Shown piece by piece: positions 23,064 to 34,205 of a DNA stretch of 64,000 nucleotides. The stretch covers positions 86,080,890 through 86,144,889 of the forward strand of contig OY740774.1 of assembly GCA_963513935.1 (NCBI GenBank), read 5' to 3'. Numbering within the stretch: the first letter of the stretch is position 1; the number at the start of each line of letters is the position of its first letter. Origin of the DNA: Aphrophora alni (Eukaryota > Arthropoda > Insecta > Hemiptera > Aphrophoridae). The translations under genes were made by a program, and so were the position numbers. Below the pieces are notes generated by a model, which was given only the letters and a program-made list of their open reading frames with translations, searched no databases and was not told the DNA's origin.

Positions 23064-23683
23064 GAAGATGACCCGGATAGACTGAATTAATTAAAAACCA
23101 TAAAGAAGATGAAGAGTTGTATGAAGGTATTGTATTCTCAGATGTAGCTACATTTTACCGAACAGGATCTGTAAACGGCCATAATTGTAATTATTGTACA
23201 CAAAACCACATATCTTATACGAAGAGGCTTGAAATTACATGGTATAACTGTTTGGGTTGCCATCACCAAGGATGGTGTTTTATCGCAATAGACAATGACT
23301 GGAGACAGATACGCGTCAATATTACCTGATCACATAGTTCCTCATCTTCTTCAGCCGGAGATGAGTGACGTTGTATCCAAAAGGATGGAGCTCCTCCTTA
23401 TAATGGTAATGTAGACAAATCAGTTTTAGATGGAGACCTTCTCAACCGTTGGAAGCATGGAAGCAGTCTCAACTTCATGGACTGGCTTCCAAGATTCCCA
23501 GATTTGACTGTTTAAAATTTTTCCTATGAGGGTTTTTTGAAAGAAAAAGTTTACTCTCATCCTATAGCAACAGATGGTGAATTAATGAGGCTGATTGAAG
23601 GAGAGTTACTGTTTATACATCGACAATTTTTCAAAAGCGCTTATGACTTTTTTGTTTCGTTGCTATCAGTGCATATCTTTTAG
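23064..23683 (+). pseudogene. Mariner-like transposase pseudogene
   Basis: Internal and C-terminal part of an IS630-Tc1-mariner transposase, in several frames. Visible in order: EDDPDR; the first catalytic strand IVFSDVATFYRTGSVNGHN (about 23132-23188), where the family has FSDEATF, so the residue after the aspartate is altered; a VTGDRY-like phrase; the KDGAPP motif (family QQDGAPPH); NRWKHG and a WLPRFPDLT stretch (family WPPRSPDLTP); and a terminal SVHIF ending at 23683. Stops and frameshifts separate the blocks, and the N-terminal DNA-binding part is not readable. Confidence 0.85.
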
Positions 23684-23878
23684 TTGACATATATTCGATT
23701 AAATATGAAATTTTATTTTGCATCAATAATAACTACTGTTATTTTTCTTTATTAAATTTTACACATTTTCATGTTATATGCAAAGGAACCATTTGTAATG
23801 GTTATGAAATGAAATCTTTTTGGTGTAAGCTTATAATTAGTTTCTTATTCCGTCATTGTGTTTTGAATGACCATGAGA

Positions 23879-24004
23879 AAATGAAACTTGAGGGTACTTT
23901 TATACATATCTATATCGCACAACTATAAAGTATAACGTTTGTATTGTGTTTCATATGTCTGGAAATTTAATTAAAATATAACGAACTCTTCGTGGGACAC
24001 CCTG
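23879..24004 (-). repeat. Right terminal inverted repeat
   Basis: Mirror of 22378-22505, ending CGTGGGACACCCTG next to TA. Confidence 0.85.
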
Positions 24005-24009
24005 TATTT

Positions 24010-25380
24010 ATAAATTTATAACTTTTTTTAACAACAATGCGGCGGATAGACTAGAAACTAATTTTTTGGGGAAATATATTAACATGAATTTTTACTTTAT
24101 TGTTACAAGTCCATCAAGTCTTAAACGTTTCTTTTTGAATTACCTTGTATCTACTAAGAAGATAATGAAAGTAAGAGATAGGACTTACTGAAGTCTTTTC
24201 AGACCTCAAATGGTTTAAAGGAAATATTTTTAAATAAATTATCCGTATTTAACTGTGACAACATTAGTTTTCCAAAATATGTTAAGAACATTTGATCTCG
24301 TTTGAGCTTCCTTTGCGATATAAAAAAAAGTTACATATAATCAACAAACTAAGAGGAAAAGGAATACGTCTGTAGTGAAAATGTACCAAAATTTTTGTTT
24401 GCATTTTGATGTCCCACGAATAATACATGCGATGATAGAATTATCCATAAATCCATTACTGTCACTTACGGTTGAAGTAAATTTTGTATGACGTAAATGC
24501 GTGAAGGGTGATGAAAGTAGCTATATAGGAATCAGCACTGTAGTGTTGACAGTTGACAGGAAGAATGACAGGGTGACAGAAACTGATTATACAAACAAAA
24601 TTTACCTGAACTCTGAACTTGAACTTTCGGAAGTGTTGATTTTCCATTAGACTAGCTTTGTATTCATCTGTTAATATATTCCTATATTATATTTTTATTT
24701 TATTTACTGCTATTACGGTTGAAAGAGTTTATTCCTTTACAAATTATAAAATAAAAATTTTAAAAAAATAATACAAAATAAAACAGAAATAGCAGTCTGT
24801 CAACCTCATTCACTAAACAAAACGCTCTGTAACACTTTTTGAAAAATATGGTCAACTTATCACTTAATAAATCAATTGTTTGACCTAAATTTATTAATTA
24901 GAACAAAGTTCTGTTGTAGGAATTGGAATGTTGATTGTTATTGATCATTCAGTTGAAAATAAGGTTAAAGTTCCGTCTAATGTAAAGGTAAAGGAAAGAG
25001 CGTATTAATGACATTTAAAGTATAGATTACACTCTTTAAAATTGTATTATTGTCTGAAGTATACCACAAAAACTTGACGTTTGATGATGGTAAAAAAAAA
25101 TTATCTACTGGGCTGATTCCAGAAAAACAAACAAAAATAGACGAAGGACAAATTTTAAAACAAGTCTCAAAACAAACTATGAATTTCTTTAAAAAATATT
25201 GTCATTGTTTCGGTTTTATTTTATCAGTGTTTAATATTGTACTTTTTTACGAAAGCAATTCGTCTATTTTATTTCTCTACAGGTTTGACCATTACATAAT
25301 ACTTAAGGGTTTAGCTGAATAGTTAGGTCATCAGCTGAGTATTTAAAATAATGATTGAATATTCTTTAAAAAGTTTATAT
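24010..25380. other. No gene seen
   Basis: AT-rich spacer with short open frames (24462-24647 minus, 25050-25322 plus) that match no known family. Confidence 0.4.
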
Positions 25381-25384
25381 GGGA

Positions 25385-26520
25385 CAATAAACGATGCTTA
25401 CATATTTTAGATGACGTTTTGTATAACGTTACTTAATTTTTAAAATCACGTTAAGAGATATGTAAATAATTTTACATTACTGTGTACGATATTTTATCTT
25501 ATTACTTGAATCTAAACGATATTTTGTATAACGTTACATGGTCATTTATTATTACATGATGTTTCAAATGACGTTACTTCGCACGTGATGTTACACGGCA
25601 GTATATTTAGTGACGTTACATGAAACTATACTATATTTAAACAATTTTACGGTGTACGAAATTTTTAATGATTACTTGAATTTAAACGATATTTTGTATA
25701 ACATTACATGATGTTTCACATGACGTTACGTTATTATGTTATATCTGATGTTACACGGTATTTTAAGTGAAGTTACATGAAGCTAAACTATATTTAAACA
25801 ATTTTACGGTGTACGGTATTTTTAATGATTACTTGAATTTACACGATATTTTGTATAACGTTACATGGTCCTTTATTATTACACAATGTTTCAAATGACG
25901 TTACCTCGCATTTTACAGTGTACCGTATTAACAAGATTACTAAAATTTAAACTATATTGGACTACGTTACGCGGTTATTTAATATTCATGATGTTTCACA
26001 TGACGTTACGTGATTACGTGATGTTACACGGTATTTTACATGACATTACCTGAAGTTAAATGATATTTAAATGACTTTATGAAATTTAAATAACAATGTT
26101 TTTAAGTTATTACATTATTATTTAATAATATTTTTATGGTATTTCCCTTACGTTCTGTGACATTTTCGTGACATTACATGATTACTTAACTTTAAACCTA
26201 TATTTGTAAAACGTTACATGACATTTACCATGAAGTTGAATTACGTTTTATTAACGTTACGTTAATACTCAATTTAAACTATTTTTTAATAACGGTACAT
26301 AATAATTAAATGGTGTAGATTGACATTTCATGATGTGTCACATGGTTTGCATGATTGGTTACATTACCCTCATGATTTTTTAAGACTGTACATAATTTAT
26401 TTACTTTACACGACAATTTAAATGACATAACGTAACTTTAAAAAAGTTACACGATTAGTTGACTTTACATAATGCATTACATGACGTTACAAGATGTTTT
26501 ACATGACATTCAATTCTACT
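25385..26520. repeat. Degenerate satellite rich in ACGTTACATG
   Basis: About 1.1 kb built from variants of a short phrase (ACGTTACATG, ATGACGTTAC, GATGTTACACG). A longer unit is visible in the first third: ATTACTTGAA followed by AACGATATTTTGTATAACRT starts at 25501, 25671 and 25828 (spacings 170 and 157 bp). The right half decays to scattered GTTACATGA words. The open frame at 25865-26053 is a product of the array. Confidence 0.8.
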
Positions 26521-26684
26521 AACATGTATATATTGCTAATAGTGTTGCTGTTTATGTTTTTATTTTATCTAAATATGGTAATACAAGGTTATTCTATGAT
26601 AGGTATACCTTAAGTTTTGCTATAATTTGTATTAATACTGTCACTATATTATACGAAAGGTGTGCTATATAGCTACAGAATAAC

Positions 26685-27335
26685 AAGTTTATGGGCGCCG
26701 TTATGGTACTTACCCAGCCTTCGTCATACAATGTAATACAAGTAGATCTTATATACTAAGTTGGTCTGTAGAGTCTTGTAGGAAATGTTTAATTGATTGG
26801 TCGTGGAAGCACCTTTACCCAGTATAAGTAGTTTGGTCAAAACAGTTGTTACACAGGTCTTCTGATCCTCGCACTTGTGCATATCATTACTTTTTTGATG
26901 TCGGCTAGACTAGAACCGACCTTGCAAATGTCTATTAAACAGTCTCTACTCGCTACGCTCGTGTCGCTATTTGAGGTTAGAATTCGAAATAACATTTTTG
27001 AGAATAACTTCGCTATTTGTCATAGTAGAGAGGTGTGGTTGGTATCATTACATGCAGAGTTGAAATCTGCAAATTTTATTTAATTTATGATCAAACAATT
27101 GTAAAACTGGTCGCCAATTTGACCTTTATAAATAATTTCTTATGAATTTCAAAAAGATTCTACATTGGTACACTATATAAAATGCGAAATTACACGTTAC
27201 CATTGTAATTTTTGTGACAACTATCGTGCTTACGCACAGACGACAATGACGACACCATTTTTAGTTTCCCAAGACTATGAAATGTAAAGATGTCAAAAAC
27301 GGAAGTCGAAACTTACCCTGTACTTTATAAATAAA
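26685..27335 (+). repeat. Family A repeat, near full length
   Basis: One of the best copies: head AACAAGTTTATGGGCGCCGT...TACTTACCCAGCC, GTAGGAAATGTTTAATTGAT, AAAACAGTTGTTACACAGGT, core CTCTACTCGCTACGCTCGTG, AATAACTTCGCTATTTGTCA, AGAGTTGAAATCTGCAAATT, ATCGTGCTTACGCACAGACG, and the tail AACTTACCCTGTACTTTATA. The open frame at 26877-27083 is inside it and is not a gene. Confidence 0.8.
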
Positions 27336-27922
27336 TTGAGTTGGTAAAGATTCATCGTTGGAAATACAGCTAAGTTAATGCATCCATTTTATTAAACTTG
27401 ATTAACAAGTGACAGTGGGTTCGGATACATTTATGTTATGCAAATCTAACAGGAAAAATGTCAGGAACAGCTTGGAAACTTTATTTTCAACGTTGACTAA
27501 ATAACACAAATATAAATTTACAATTTACACTGCTGTTGTAAAATTAAAACATAGAATATTTATTATATTGGAATGAATATAGTGTAAATGGTTTGCTTTT
27601 TGCACGGGAAAAAACCATTTGTTAGCGGTGACACAGTCTGACATGCAAAACATAGATAAAACTAGTTAATGCATTCTATAGATTGAATTTAATACTAGTT
27701 CATCTTCTTTTATTTACTTTACAAAATACTGCGAGGGTGGGAAAACTGATATATCGTTTTACTTCTCAATAATTTCAGGACTCTTTTAACGGCGCTTAAA
27801 CATTACAATAACTTTATCTCATATTCATCAACAAACAAAATATTTTACATAAAATGAGTCCAATATTTTTAGTTGTGAAAGACACTCAAACACGCATGCG
27901 GTACGCTGTTAAGACCCGAATT
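27336..27922. other. No feature seen
   Basis: AT-rich spacer. AAAACCATTTGTTAGCGGTG followed by AAAACATAGATAAAACTAG resembles, in reverse, 35345-35415, suggesting another low-copy dispersed repeat. Confidence 0.4.
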
Positions 27923-27936
27923 TCTATTGCTTATTT
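27923..27936. repeat. 14-bp target duplication, left
   Basis: TCTATTGCTTATTT, exactly repeated at 28304-28317. Confidence 0.85.
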
Positions 27937-28303
27937 TATTTATTTTTTTTTTCTTGGAAGGAAAAATGGAAAAATCTTTATGACTTTCTCCGTGGACTGA
28001 AGGTTGTGGGCGGCCTTCCTATCCCGGTGAAACCAAAACCTTCCATCCTCTTCTTCCTCCTCTGCGGGACCATCTTGCGACATTACTTCGCAGAGAAGAA
28101 TTAACTACCCCACAGGGTCATCCACCATCCCATCGACCGGTTGGTCGAACACCGAACCTGGAGCTCTATCTCCGCTCACCTTTGCTATTTTCCTCGTTTG
28201 CCCATAATTCTATGAATGAAACTCATTATTGCCTTCCATTTTCCCTCATCCTCTATCATAATTTCTATCATATTAGTCGGGGAAATAGGTGAACAAATAA
28301 TTA
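27937..28303 (-). mobile_element. 5'-truncated R1/I-like LINE tail
   Basis: A 367-bp insertion on the minus strand with an A-rich tail (the T-rich run at 27937-27951 on the plus strand) and 14-bp target duplications. It is clearly richer in G and C than its surroundings. It carries the end of the coding region and a 3' untranslated part. Confidence 0.85.
28185..28300 (-). pseudogene. C-terminus of an R1/I-like LINE ORF2
   Basis: The minus-strand reading gives MIEIMIEDEGKWKAI...FIHRIMGKRGK before a stop at 28185-28187. This resembles the last residues of R1/I-group LINE polyproteins, where a short helical segment with a conserved KW follows the terminal zinc knuckle. Only about 38 codons remain because the insertion is 5'-truncated. 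It is related in type to the fossil at 35990-36760 (NLIIEYEENWKATA). Confidence 0.65.
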
Positions 28304-28317
28304 TCTATTGCTTATTT
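28304..28317. repeat. 14-bp target duplication, right
   Basis: TCTATTGCTTATTT, identical to 27923-27936. Confidence 0.85.
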
Positions 28318-28324
28318 ACATAGT

Positions 28325-29135
28325 ATACTAAGTGTAGGGCCAGTTTGGTAATAGTCAAAAATTGTAACCTCTGTTTTACTGTTTTAAGGTTTTATGTACT
28401 TGGGAAAATGAAAGTGATTTTCAAGATGCTGTCCATCAGTTTTCGTCTTTATGTAAGCACGATAGTGGCCATGAAGATTAAGATAAGAACATGAAATTTG
28501 CTGTAGGGGGTTAATAGTGTGCTCATACAAAACCCTACTGAAATTCAGAAAAAAAATTAAAATGTAAAAATGGTGGCCATTTTAAACTGTTTTTACCGAT
28601 ACCTTGTATGTTATTCAACACTCTAAACTAGATAGACGTTTAAAAATTTTAATTTTAAAATTTTAGTGGTACCAACCCTGCCTCTATACGATGACAAATA
28701 ACGATGTTATTGTTAAAAATGTAATAACATCCCTAACCTTTCTCCAAAAAAAGCAATATTCTTATAGTTAAGATTCTGATCTAAGTCAACGAAACGAGCT
28801 TAACGAGTGATGGATTCACATATTATGTAGTTGGAGTCCTTTCAGGGTCGAGATACTGATTCGAGCAAAGCGAATGGAGGAGGTTTAATACACACCTACG
28901 AGGCGCGTTATTAAGAGAGTAGTGATATATACAATTAATTATCAGGTTCTAAACATGTGTAACAGACTTTATAAACAAACTTAGACGATTTCATCTACCA
29001 ATATAATTTAATATTTAATACAAGGTAAAAGAACCTATGTTTTAGTCATTACATTTAGAATATATCCATTACATTACATGATGGGGACTGAGTAAGTACA
29101 ACGATTTCCCCATACTTGTTTTGTGCTCGATTTCC
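28325..29135 (-). repeat. Family A repeat, full-length reverse copy
   Basis: It contains the reversed tail (AGTTTGGTAATAGTCAAAAA), GTCTTTATGTAAGCACGATA, an uninterrupted TTAATAGTGTGCTCATAC (the empty-site version of the 19718 insertion point), the weak core TTCGAGCAAAGCGAATGGAG, and the reversed head GGGGACTGAGTAAGTACA. Confidence 0.75.
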
Positions 29136-29139
29136 TCTT

Positions 29140-30035
29140 CAACTTTGTTATTAATATATGAGGTTACTAAGTTATTATATGTTACAGAATGAGGTATTAT
29201 TGATTCACATAGAACTAAAGATCGCCATTTTGAAAGTGTATAATTCATTTTAAAGTAATATAATTTAATTGGTAGTAAATTATATCTTTAAATATTAGAA
29301 CGGCTATTTTCGACGATTTCTTCTTAAATTTTGAGGTTATATCTTTTGTAAATTTTGATTTTTACTTGAAACTTTTTAGGCATTTTTGGTTATAGACATT
29401 TAAGTTGCACAAATTGAGGTTTAGTGGTATGTCGCGAGGCGTAGGGGTAAAAAAAAAATCATTATGAATGGTTTTTATATCTTAAAATCGACCGTCATTT
29501 ATCAATTTACCAAGCGATATTTCCGGTGAAAAAAATTCTCCATTGGTAACAAATTTGAGTGAAATCTATTAGTAATATACTATACAAATATATTTATAAT
29601 TAAATTTGTATTGTTTAGCTACCAAAAAACCTTGGTCATCATTGGTTTGAAAATAAACGGTTCAAAAAAATTTCATAAACTTTCTTACTCAGCCGTCCCC
29701 AAAATGAAAACCAAAACCAGAACTCTCCGCTCGCGAGTTGTCAAACAAAAAGTGAAAATGAACAATGAACGCTTTCAAAAATATTTGTATATTTAAATAA
29801 AGTTCGAAATTTCCTTGGAATGTGCTTTAAATATGCCCTCAGCGTAAATTTTATTTATTAAAATACACTTTTTACTTTTTCAATAACTTTTTTACTGCTA
29901 ACTATGGATCTGACATTTTTGATAATTTTTTTTGTTAATTGGTTTTTATTTGGTTTTTGGTGTAATATAACGTTTGAGTAATGTTTTTGAATGGGTTAAA
30001 ATAAGACAAATTTTACTCCAAATTTGGTAAATCCT
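29140..30035. other. No gene; diverged repeat DNA
   Basis: CGCCATTTTGAAAGTG near 29223 is a family B-like phrase in reverse. The open frame at 29611-29796 has a basic, low-complexity product and no recognisable domain. Confidence 0.35.
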
Positions 30036-30039
30036 CGTT

Positions 30040-30290
30040 TCAGAGTATTGGAACAAATGTCCTCCGACGGTTGATTAATTTTTATCAAGTGCTCGCATGG
30101 GGTTTCGTTAACTACCTAGGTTTAGGTGGACAGTATTTATATCCAAGTAAAACAATTAATCGAGAGGTCCACAACTAGAAGCAAGATGTTTGTCAAGTAA
30201 ATGTAGTAATCAGTTAACCTAAAGGCTTCCATGGCGACCGTGGATTTTAAAACGGTTCTGGTGTAGAAAGAAAATGTACAGACAACTAAA
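30040..30290 (+). repeat. Family E repeat, copy 1
   Basis: Shared in order with 37665-37910: ATTGGAACAAATGT, CTCGCATGGGGTTTCG, GTTAACTAAC/GTTAACTACC, GACAGTATTTATATCCAAG, TTTGTCAAGTAAATGTAGTA and GGCTTCCATGGCGAC. No coding capacity. Confidence 0.75.
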
Positions 30291-30660
30291 ATATACTTCT
30301 AATTAATAGTTTAGAGCGTGTGTTAGAAAGGTATGGAGACATGCGGGTTATTTCAAGATATGTTTTAGATAGATATATGTTCGTACTATCATTTTAAAGA
30401 TCTTAACTTGACCTAACTTCAGGGTGGTACAAACGTTTAGTATGATATACAGAGTGTTCCAAAAAAGTAACAAAACTTGGTTTTTATCAACTGTTTTAGT
30501 GTAACGCAATTCTAATTTTTACATATTTCAATAAGTCAAATTAAGAGAATTAACAGGAATTTTTAATTTATATTTAATAAGAACCGAGTTAAGACGTTTT
30601 AAATTTAGCATTGTTGTAAACACAATATTAAACCTTCTCTACTAGCCTTAGTGTATAATG

Positions 30661-31341
30661 ATTTATTATTTCGTTATTTTGTTGTAAAGTAAGCCAAGAT
30701 GTATTTAAAATTACATATCCGGTACAGGGTGTTCTAAAAACCAAAAACTTAGCCTACATATTTTTTTAATTACACAAATTATTAGAACCATATATATTAC
30801 TTATTTTATTTATATTATTATCCAATAATATACATTTTAACGAATTTCTGTAACCAAACTAACATATCAATTGAAAGTCTAGGATATAAGTTAATAAACA
30901 TACCGAGTAAAAATAATTTTTCATGTACAGGATGACCCAAAAATATACATTTTTATATGTATTACTTACCATGTTTAAAACATGTTATGTATGTTAGTTT
31001 ATTAGTATACTAACTTTTAATTTCTAAGAACACCTTGCTAGTGGTTTTAAACATTTATTGCAAAACTCTGAGGTAAGAAAATCTTAATTTTTGGGTCACT
31101 CTGTGGATGGAAAGTTGTTTTTACACCTTAAATTGATTAATTTATGTCATAGACTTTCAATTAATAGTTTGGTTACTAAAATCCTTAAAATTTGTATTAT
31201 TGGATAATAAAAAGTAAACTAAAGAAACATTTGGTAAATGTCTTTTTTACATTTTATAACACACTGTACCGGATATGTAATTTCCAATACGTCTTGGCTT
31301 AGTTTACATCACAGTATAACCAAACAATAAGTTTCACCCAG
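30661..31341. mobile_element. Large foldback element with about 270-bp arms
   Basis: Sequence from 30661 to about 30958 is an imperfect reverse complement of about 31089-31341. Paired anchors are TTACATATCCGGTACAG with CTGTACCGGATATGTAA, AACCAAACTA with TAGTTTGGTT, AATTGAAAGTCTA with TAGACTTTCAATT, and GATGACCCAAAAAT with ATTTTTGGGTCAC. The centre contains a short palindrome, CATGTTTAAAACATG (about 30970). There is no coding capacity. A further copy of the right arm end lies at 31733-31832. It may be a foldback transposon or two inverted copies of one repeat. Confidence 0.8.
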
Positions 31342-31435
31342 CCCTGATATTAATTTGACAAGAGCAGTATACAAGGATAAATTTCGGTTTTTATTAATAT
31401 ATTTTTGTATGTGTATTCCATAATATACAAGCTGG

Positions 31436-31464
31436 CTTGATGATGCTCCCTGTAACAGCGAAAC
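31436..31464 (+). ncRNA. Hammerhead-ribozyme-like motif (degenerate)
   Basis: TTGATGA, a short stem (TGCT with AGCG ends), then GAAAC. This resembles the CUGANGA...GAAA core of hammerhead ribozymes carried by Penelope-like elements, with C3 changed to T. It lies between the foldback element and a repeated arm end. It is probably inactive if real. Confidence 0.3.
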
Positions 31465-31732
31465 ATGTACACACCTAATCTACAAAAAAGAATAATATTT
31501 TATATCTAAATAATAGTTAAGATAAATTAACACTGAAAGATTGCAATTTTATAACCACAAGTTTAATAATTACGAGTTTTAAATAACATGAGAAAAATAA
31601 AGTATAAAATAGCTTTTTAACTAAAATATACGGTCGAAAAAAATATTTAAAAGGGAAAATATATGATATTTTAAATAAAACATGTAGATGAATTTGGTTT
31701 TAAAAATTTTTATAATTCAGAATGTGTAGTCT

Positions 31733-31832
31733 TTTTACCTTTTAGAACACACTGTACCGGATGTGTAATTTCCAATACATCTTTGCTTAGTTTACATCAC
31801 AGTAAAACAAAACAATAAGTTTCACTCAGCTC
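31733..31832 (-). repeat. Extra copy of the foldback arm end
   Basis: AACACACTGTACCGGATGTG, TAATTTCCAATACATCTTTG and TTAGTTTACATCACAGTA closely match 31245-31330 in the same orientation. Confidence 0.8.
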
Positions 31833-31929
31833 CTTCAAGTAAAATCTAAATAATACAATTTCGGTAATTATTGTTAGTATTTATTACGTCTCTACAAAGT
31901 TTTTTCTGTATATCACTGTTAAACTTAGG

Positions 31930-32395
31930 AGTTTAAAACACGTAGGATGTAGACTGCTGCTGAAAGAATAATTATTAGCACAATTAAAATTCATTAATAA
32001 TTAACAGTATATAATAATACATCTAAATATTGGTGGTTACTTACTGGTCATATGATAATAATAATTAGCAACGAGATATATAAGCTTCCAATATACATTT
32101 AACTAAGCTTACAGTCACTTACTAATGAGACAATATATTCCAACTATTAATGAGCAGAATTAAATTACTTTAATGTGCTGGTCTACCAAAGAACGAAATG
32201 ACGGAAAACTACATTCTCAATATCGCATGTTTGAGTAATTTTATAATCAATCATTGCACGCACGATTCAGCGAGAACGCCCGCCTTTCAATGTCCCACAT
32301 CCTACGCGACAACACAAGATGTTCTTACTAAACAATAGCACGCGGTTATTTAACGGTTGATTTGCTTCTCCATTTAATTTGTACAGCAATTTATA
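31930..32395 (+). repeat. Family D repeat
   Basis: It contains GTAGGATGTAGACTG, CATCTAAATATTGGTGGTTA, CTTACTGGTCATAT, AATCAATCATTGCACGC, GATTCAGCGAGAACGCC, CCTACGCGACAACAC and AACAATAGCACGCGGTTAT. The same order appears at 37890-38540. Confidence 0.65.
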
Positions 32396-32744
32396 CAAAA
32401 CTTTTAAATAAAAAGTGCATAATTATACAACCAGTGTGAATAATTTAATATCAATAAGATACATCTATTTTTAATGTATACATTGATAAACTATTTCATA
32501 AATTTTATTATTTGTTTTCAGATAACAATTGGAATATTCAAGATTTTTTGAGGTAGGTAAGTAAATTTTTTTATATACATTAAATGTTTACTTTAATTTA
32601 AATCTACAGTATATAATTTATATAAACACTTTTACAAATAGTTATTTGTAATATACGATACACTGTGTACTAACTATTAAACTACTTGAAAATGAATTGC
32701 TAGACTAACTAAATAACGAACAAATATTGACAACTGGGAGGTAC

Positions 32745-32950
32745 AAAAGTTGAAAGGAGTACAAAATCCACTTCTTTACTAGCGTATGTAAGAGTCACTC
32801 TATAATTATCATTACACGCGCAACTAGTTACATGCTATAATGATTCAGCGAGGAAGCCTTTCCATGTCCTACACGACAACACGAGATGGTCTTACCATTG
32901 ATACTCTATAACGGTTACATTGCTTCTCAATTTATTATTTACAATTTATA
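32745..32950 (+). repeat. Family D repeat
   Basis: TTACTAGCGTATGTAAGAGT, CACTCTATAATTATCATTAC, GATTCAGCGAGGAAGCC, CCATGTCCTACACGACAAC, TTGATACTCTATAACGGTTA and CATTGCTTCTCAATTTA. Confidence 0.7.
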
Positions 32951-33059
32951 AACTATTTTTAGAAACAGATTTTATTTTATTTTCCCAGTATATGAATATA
33001 GTAAGTTTGATAATAAAACAATGTCTACCTCCTTTTTCGTGACCTTTGGAAACTAATTA

Positions 33060-33172
33060 GTATATTTCATTACTAGGACCAAAAGTGAAGCTACTCGATA
33101 CAAGCTGAAGTCTAACTTGAAAATGAGCGAGAATCTAAAATCTTCTTTTGGTCCTAGTGATGAACTATATTT
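33060..33172. repeat. Compact hairpin MITE-like repeat
   Basis: ATTACTAGGACCAAAAG...GAAG (about 33070-33092) is mirrored by CTTCTTTTGGTCCTAGTGAT (33143-33164); the weaker outer arms GTATATTTC/GAACTATAT extend it. The total is about 113 bp with a loop of about 50 bp. Confidence 0.75.
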
Positions 33173-33569
33173 TTCGTTATACTGCAAACAATATAAGAAA
33201 ACATTTTCACAAAAAATATAATCTTATAACCTATTTACCTTCAAAAGTTTGAACAAGTTACAGAAGTTTGCAGCTATTACAGCTGTTTTCAGATTGTGTT
33301 AGTGGTACTTATTTATGAAATCGATAGTAACAGCTGTTTTATCTGTTATTTACAATCGAGAGTATCGGTTGTTTTTATAGATTCTTTACAATCGTTAATT
33401 AATTCGTATAAGCTAAGTAACAGCTGATGACCTCACCGTCAACTGATGTTTTTATATCCTAGGACTAAAAAGAACAACTTTAGTATCTTAATGCATGTAT
33501 TGAAAACAGCTGTTTTTGAAGCAGTGTGACGAAAAAATTCTTTCAATATTCTGCCCGTCTACCATTGAT

Positions 33570-34205
33570 ATAGTCTATTCGTGAATAGTGGCAACAAGAA
33601 ATAAGATTGGAGCATGAGATTTGGTATAGGGGACTATAATGTGATCATTAAATTATTCAACTTATAATACGCTGTGTCAGGTACAAATTTTCAGATTTTC
33701 ATTCTGCATGTAGTGGTATCAACGATGACAAAAAAGTACAGTAGTTATTTTACAAAATGTAAATTCGAATCGTGAGAAATATGATATTCAATATAGTTTC
33801 CGGCAGAGTCGACTATGTTACTCGACTAACGATACGAGCGTAGCGAGCGAAGGCTCCTTAACATATGGACAGCTCCGATGACCGCCAGGGCCGAGACGTA
33901 GACAGGAGCGAAGATTTTGTAATACTACACCTCTACGAAACTTGTTATAGCCTTGTCGACGTCATTGACGTAGTGATATAAGCAATTACGAGGATCAGAA
34001 TATCTGTGTAAGCACTTACTCTACTTGATAAGGTTAGGTTAGGTTAGGTTAGGTTAGGTTAGGTTAGGTTACATAATACTATTTAATATTTCATACACGG
34101 CTCCAGAAACAAACTTTTGGGAATTACATTTAGAGTTCATTTTTGTATTAAATTTAATCATGGGCTGAGTAAGCACCATGATGGCGCCCAACAACTTGTT
34201 AAACT
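33570..34205 (-). repeat. Family A copy, reverse, broken by a TTAGG array
   Basis: It holds the reversed tail (AGATTTGGTATAGGGGACTA), core GATACGAGCGTAGCGAGCGA (about 33825), TACGAAACTTGTTATA and TTACGAGGATCAGAATATCT. After the telomere-type array come ACAAACTTTTGGGAATTACA and the reversed head GGGCTGAGTAAGCACCATGA. The open frame 34069-34320 (minus) overlaps the head and is not a gene. Confidence 0.75.
34031..34071 (+). repeat. Interstitial (TTAGG)n array within family A
   Basis: Eight perfect AGGTT units, the cleanest telomere-type array in the window. It sits inside a reverse family A copy, close to the same internal position as the array at 4924. Confidence 0.9.

Larger units (their letters stand above)
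22378..24004 (+). mobile_element. Mariner-like DNA transposon with long TIRs
   Basis: The element is 1627 bp, flanked on both sides by TA (22376-22377 and 24005-24006), the target duplication of the Tc1/mariner superfamily. Its ends mirror each other for about 127 bp: left CCGGGTGTTCCACGAAG, right CTTCGTGGGACACCCTG. Further in, CATATGAAACAC and AGTACCCTC..TTTCATTTT match on both sides. It encloses a plus-strand transposase fossil. The open frame at 22465-22662 (minus) lies in the left TIR and is spurious. Confidence 0.85.
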
